From: Myxococcales bacterium
GTDB lineage: Bacteria > Myxococcota_A > Polyangia > Polyangiales > Houyiibacteriaceae
Direction: 5' to 3'
Assembly (NCBI GenBank): GCA_013002645.1
Contig: JABDJF010000076.1
Coordinates: 1-7,668, forward strand
DNA length: 7,668 nucleotides
A program made the translations under genes and the position numbers. Positions 5,211 to 7,668 of the stretch are shown here, piece by piece. Below the pieces are notes generated by a model. It did no database searches. It was not told the origin of the DNA and saw only the letters and a list, made by a program, of their open reading frames with translations. How positions within the stretch are numbered: the first letter of the stretch is position 1; each line of letters opens with the position of its first letter.

Positions 5211-6952
5211 CAGGTTTCTGGCGGCGGAGCTTCGCTTGGCGACCGCAAACCCAAGGGCTGCCCGGATTCATCGGCGAGATGCGTCGTGGACGTGGGCGGT
5301 GCGAGCACGATGCCGGCTTCGGCGAAGCGCCGGATGATTTCGAGATTGACGCGTTCGCTGAACTCGGAAAATGCCCAGTAGTCGGGCGGCGCGTACCAGT
5401 AGAAGAATCGGATGCTCAGCGAATCGGGATTGAGCTCGTCGAAATAGACGCGGGGGGGACTGTCCGAGGGCATGCCTTCGTGGTTCGCCAGGATCTCTCG
5501 GACGATCCGTACGGCCTGTTCGACTTTTTCGCGGGGAGTGCCGATGGCGACTCGAAGCTGTGCCCGCCGGCGAATGGTGCCTCGCCGCCCGATGTTTTCG
5601 ATGTTCATCGCGGCCATGCGCTCGTTGGGGATCGAGGTCACGTTTCCGTCGAGCTGCCGAATTCGAGTCGACCGCAGGCCGATCCGCTCGACGACCCCGT
5701 CGTGACCGCCGGCGGCGATCCTCTCCCCAACTCGGTAGGGCTGATCGATCAGGATCGTCAGGCTACCGAGGAGGCTCTTGAGCGTGTCCTGAGCTGCCAG
5801 CGCAATCGCAAGGCCGCCGATGCTGATGCTCGCGACGAGCCCAACGAGCGGCAGCCCAATTTCGCTGGCACCTCGGAAGATCAGGACGATAGCCGCCGCC
5901 ATTCCGATGACCTGGAACGTCAGACGGATCAAGCTCGCGTCGAGGCTTTCGGCGCGGATGCGCGACGCCGTTGCGATGGACTCTCCGATCGCTATCGCGA
6001 ATAGCCAGATCGCCCACGCAAGGGACAGGTACGCCACGGCGGTACTGGAGAGCCGGAGAGCGTTTGCGATCGCTCCGGTCACATTGATCTCATCAGAGAC
6101 GAACGGGACGAACCAAACGGCGGACACAAAGACGGTCATGGGAAGCGCTAGGCGAAAGAGGTAGCCCCATGTGGAGCGAGGCTCTCCCTTGCGACGCGTG
6201 ACCCGGTGCACGAACACAATGAGTGCGACGTTCGCCAAGGCTGCAAGCAAGAGCACGATCCACTTCCACCAGGCCAGGTCCCAGGCCACGTTTCGCAGCG
6301 AGTTGGGAAGCGCATCGACCCAGGCCATCGGCACGTTCCAGCCTCCATAGACCTCGAGGAAGGAGCCGAAGTCTTCGATGGGCGGCTGACGGCGATAGGG
6401 CAAACCCTCGGTGCGCTCGAAGAACTCTTTGGCACGGGCGACGGTCTCCCGGTCGAAGAGGAACTCGCCTCGGCGTGGACCTTCGGCGACACGGCGTATG
6501 GCAATCTCCGTGTGGGGCAAGGTCCATTGGTTCAGGTCTGGGTCCGCCTCGATCGCCTCTGGGCCGGGCACCTTGTCCATTGGCGGGAGCTCGACTCGGG
6601 ACAGAACCTCGTAGAGATAGACCTGTACGTCGGGGCCGACCTTGATCCGGGCCTCGGGCGCGATCTCGCTCAGGTCGAGCGTGCGCTGGGACCGGCTGTC
6701 GAGCTGTTCGAGCTGCCGCAGGCCTTTGTCGGTACGCTTGCCGGCGCCCTCGTTTCGGACGAGCATCAGCATCTGGTCGGTCGCCGTCAGAAAGGTGCGC
6801 AGGGTGTCTCGCGGGCTCGAGGTGTCTGGCGGCTCGAGCGGATGCTGGGCGTTCGCGAGCTTCACCTGCCACGTTGAGCTGAGAAGAACTACGAGTGCGA
6901 AAAACACCCATCTCCGTGACCGGCAAAGGTCGCGACCCGAGACTGCAGCCAT
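5210..6952 (-). CDS. MscS-family mechanosensitive ion channel with secreted N-terminal domain
   Basis: This 580-residue protein is far longer than the roughly 290 of E. coli MscS. It begins with a Sec signal (14-35, cleavage after ANA). A periplasmic domain of about 190 residues follows, whose SPRDTLRTFLTATDQ start I recognise from the extra N-terminal domain of long MscS homologues. Transmembrane helices lie near 230-250, 265-285, 305-328 and 345-362. The Gly/Ala-rich pore helix (367-400, SISIGGLAIALAAQ) then leads into the MscS beta-domain (DQPYRVGERI, 403-412; SIPNERMAAMNIEN, 440-453). The alpha/beta C-terminal cage domain runs to about 557, ending PPTSTTHL. The channel opens under membrane tension to release solutes on hypo-osmotic shock. 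The start ATG is supported by the signal peptide and a close GGAG. It lies 30 bp downstream of the HupE/UreJ-type gene, likely in one operon. The periplasmic domain probably modulates gating (inference). Confidence 0.92.
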   Translation of the reverse strand: MAAVSGRDLCRSRRWVFFALVVLLSSTWQVKLANAQHPLEPPDTSSPRDTLRTFLTATDQMLMLVRNEGAGKRTDKGLRQLEQLDSRSQRTLDLSEIAPEARIKVGPDVQVYLYEVLSRVELPPMDKVPGPEAIEADPDLNQWTLPHTEIAIRRVAEGPRRGEFLFDRETVARAKEFFERTEGLPYRRQPPIEDFGSFLEVYGGWNVPMAWVDALPNSLRNVAWDLAWWKWIVLLLAALANVALIVFVHRVTRRKGEPRSTWGYLFRLALPMTVFVSAVWFVPFVSDEINVTGAIANALRLSSTAVAYLSLAWAIWLFAIAIGESIATASRIRAESLDASLIRLTFQVIGMAAAIVLIFRGASEIGLPLVGLVASISIGGLAIALAAQDTLKSLLGSLTILIDQPYRVGERIAAGGHDGVVERIGLRSTRIRQLDGNVTSIPNERMAAMNIENIGRRGTIRRRAQLRVAIGTPREKVEQAVRIVREILANHEGMPSDSPPRVYFDELNPDSLSIRFFYWYAPPDYWAFSEFSERVNLEIIRRFAEAGIVLAPPTSTTHLADESGQPLGLRSPSEAPPPET

Positions 6953-6982
6953 GCTCCGAAGATTGCCCCAGCTCGCCTGGTT

Positions 6983-7668
6983 TCAGCTAGTCCAAAATGT
7001 CGCGACCCGCTGAATCATCCAAAAGGAGGCGAGGATACCAACCGCGTAGGCCGCCGGGGCTTGCAGCGGACGAAGCGCGTCGATCGAAAGGTCGCGATTC
7101 GCAAGTGCGCGACCCGCGAAGCGAACGAGCTGGTACGCGGCAATGACGCCGAGAACGAAGAGGATCTGCCCGAGCTCCACGCCCAGGTTGAAAAAGAGGA
7201 GGGCGGTCGGGATTTCGGTCTGCGGTAGGCCGGCTTCGCCGAGCACTGCCGCAAAGCCAAAGCCGTGCAGAAGGCCGAACGACGACGAGACGGCGATGGG
7301 GTAGCGGTAGGTGAGGCTGTTCTCGTCGCCGCGCACGATTTCGACCGCCAAAAAGACGATGCTCAATGCGATGGCGGCTTCTACCGCGGGGATGGGAACC
7401 CGGACGACCCCGAGTGCGCTGAGCGCGAGCGTGACCGAGTGCGCGAGCGTGAAACCCGTGATCGTGATCAGAATTCGACGCCAGGTCCCGGCGATGAGAA
7501 TGAGACACACCAAGAACAGGAGATGGTCGTAGCCTTCGAGGATGTGTCGGATGCCTAGGGAGAGATAGTCGCGGGCGACACTTCCAAAGCTCTCGGTCTC
7601 GGGGATGATGACCTCGGTTTGCTCAGGCGACGCCAGGAGCGAGTGTTTCTCTCCTGACTGTCTCGAGA
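6983..7668 (-). CDS. HupE/UreJ-family membrane protein (N-terminus beyond window)
   Basis: The minus-strand frame is open without a stop from the right window edge to the TGA at 6983-6985, giving 227 visible residues. The TTG at 7511-7513 is an internal codon: upstream of it the frame encodes GIRHILEGYDHLLF, the hallmark first membrane motif of HupE/UreJ_2 proteins. Further conserved parts are FTLAHS (visible residues 72-77), the GLLHGFGFA histidine motif (131-139) and FNLGVELGQ (159-167). About six helices end at IQRVATFW. The His/Asp motifs are typical of this family, whose HupE and UreJ members are linked to nickel uptake for hydrogenase and urease. This long form has a soluble segment before helix 1 and its substrate is not established. 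No hydrogenase or urease gene is in view. It precedes the MscS gene by 30 bp and is probably cotranscribed with it. Confidence 0.88.
   Translation of the reverse strand, partial: SRQSGEKHSLLASPEQTEVIIPETESFGSVARDYLSLGIRHILEGYDHLLFLVCLILIAGTWRRILITITGFTLAHSVTLALSALGVVRVPIPAVEAAIALSIVFLAVEIVRGDENSLTYRYPIAVSSSFGLLHGFGFAAVLGEAGLPQTEIPTALLFFNLGVELGQILFVLGVIAAYQLVRFAGRALANRDLSIDALRPLQAPAAYAVGILASFWMIQRVATFWTS

Noticed and set aside
5279..6004. Plus-strand open frame of 241 codons
   Set aside because: It is antisense to the well-supported MscS pore and beta-domain; its highly charged composition is typical of a shadow in GC-rich DNA.
6093..6926. Minus-strand open frame of 277 codons
   Set aside because: It is in another frame of the MscS gene and Arg/Pro/Ala-rich without hydrophobic segments. 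The MscS frame has a signal peptide and family motifs over the same bases.

Overview
This 7.67 kb window is GC-rich bacterial DNA with dense, short-gapped genes. Nearly every product is an envelope protein: three lipoproteins with lipobox cysteines, an outer-membrane barrel ending in aromatic Phe, and four inner-membrane transport or channel proteins. This means a Gram-negative host. Cys-rich repeats of the C-x-GG-x-N-[DN]-G...DC-P...TC type, a PEGA domain and a small 'DLGCP...GC' lipoprotein suggest the Myxococcota/Deltaproteobacteria or a related marine lineage. This placement is inferred from style; there is no marker gene here.

Layout, left to right. (1) Positions 2-247, plus strand: the 3' end of a gene whose product ends in a PEGA domain. 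(2) Positions 245-389: a nested palindromic element between two convergent genes. Its outermost TAG triplets are the stop codons of both genes. (3) Positions 387-3982, minus strand: four close or overlapping genes read from right to left. They encode a TMEM175-like six-helix membrane protein, a Cys-repeat lipoprotein, an outer-membrane beta-barrel and a TPR-like lipoprotein. Overlaps of 4 bp and 31 bp, then a 55 bp gap, point to one transcript. (4) Positions 4015-5194, plus strand: a potassium channel with a TVGYGD filter starts only 32 bp from the TMEM175-like gene. A small lipoprotein gene follows it. (5) Positions 5210-7668, minus strand: a HupE/UreJ-type membrane protein, cut by the window end, is followed after 30 bp by a large MscS-family mechanosensitive channel with its own secreted N-terminal domain.

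How they may work together (inference): the window groups ion-permeation proteins, namely a TMEM175-like cation channel, a K+ channel, an MscS channel and a HupE-type permease. The first three would fit monovalent-ion and osmotic homeostasis. The four-gene minus-strand block would place one protein in the inner membrane, two lipoproteins at the membranes and a barrel in the outer membrane, as a trans-envelope assembly would. I do not recognise this set as a described system. I see no mobile-element genes, CRISPR array, tRNA or rRNA in the window.
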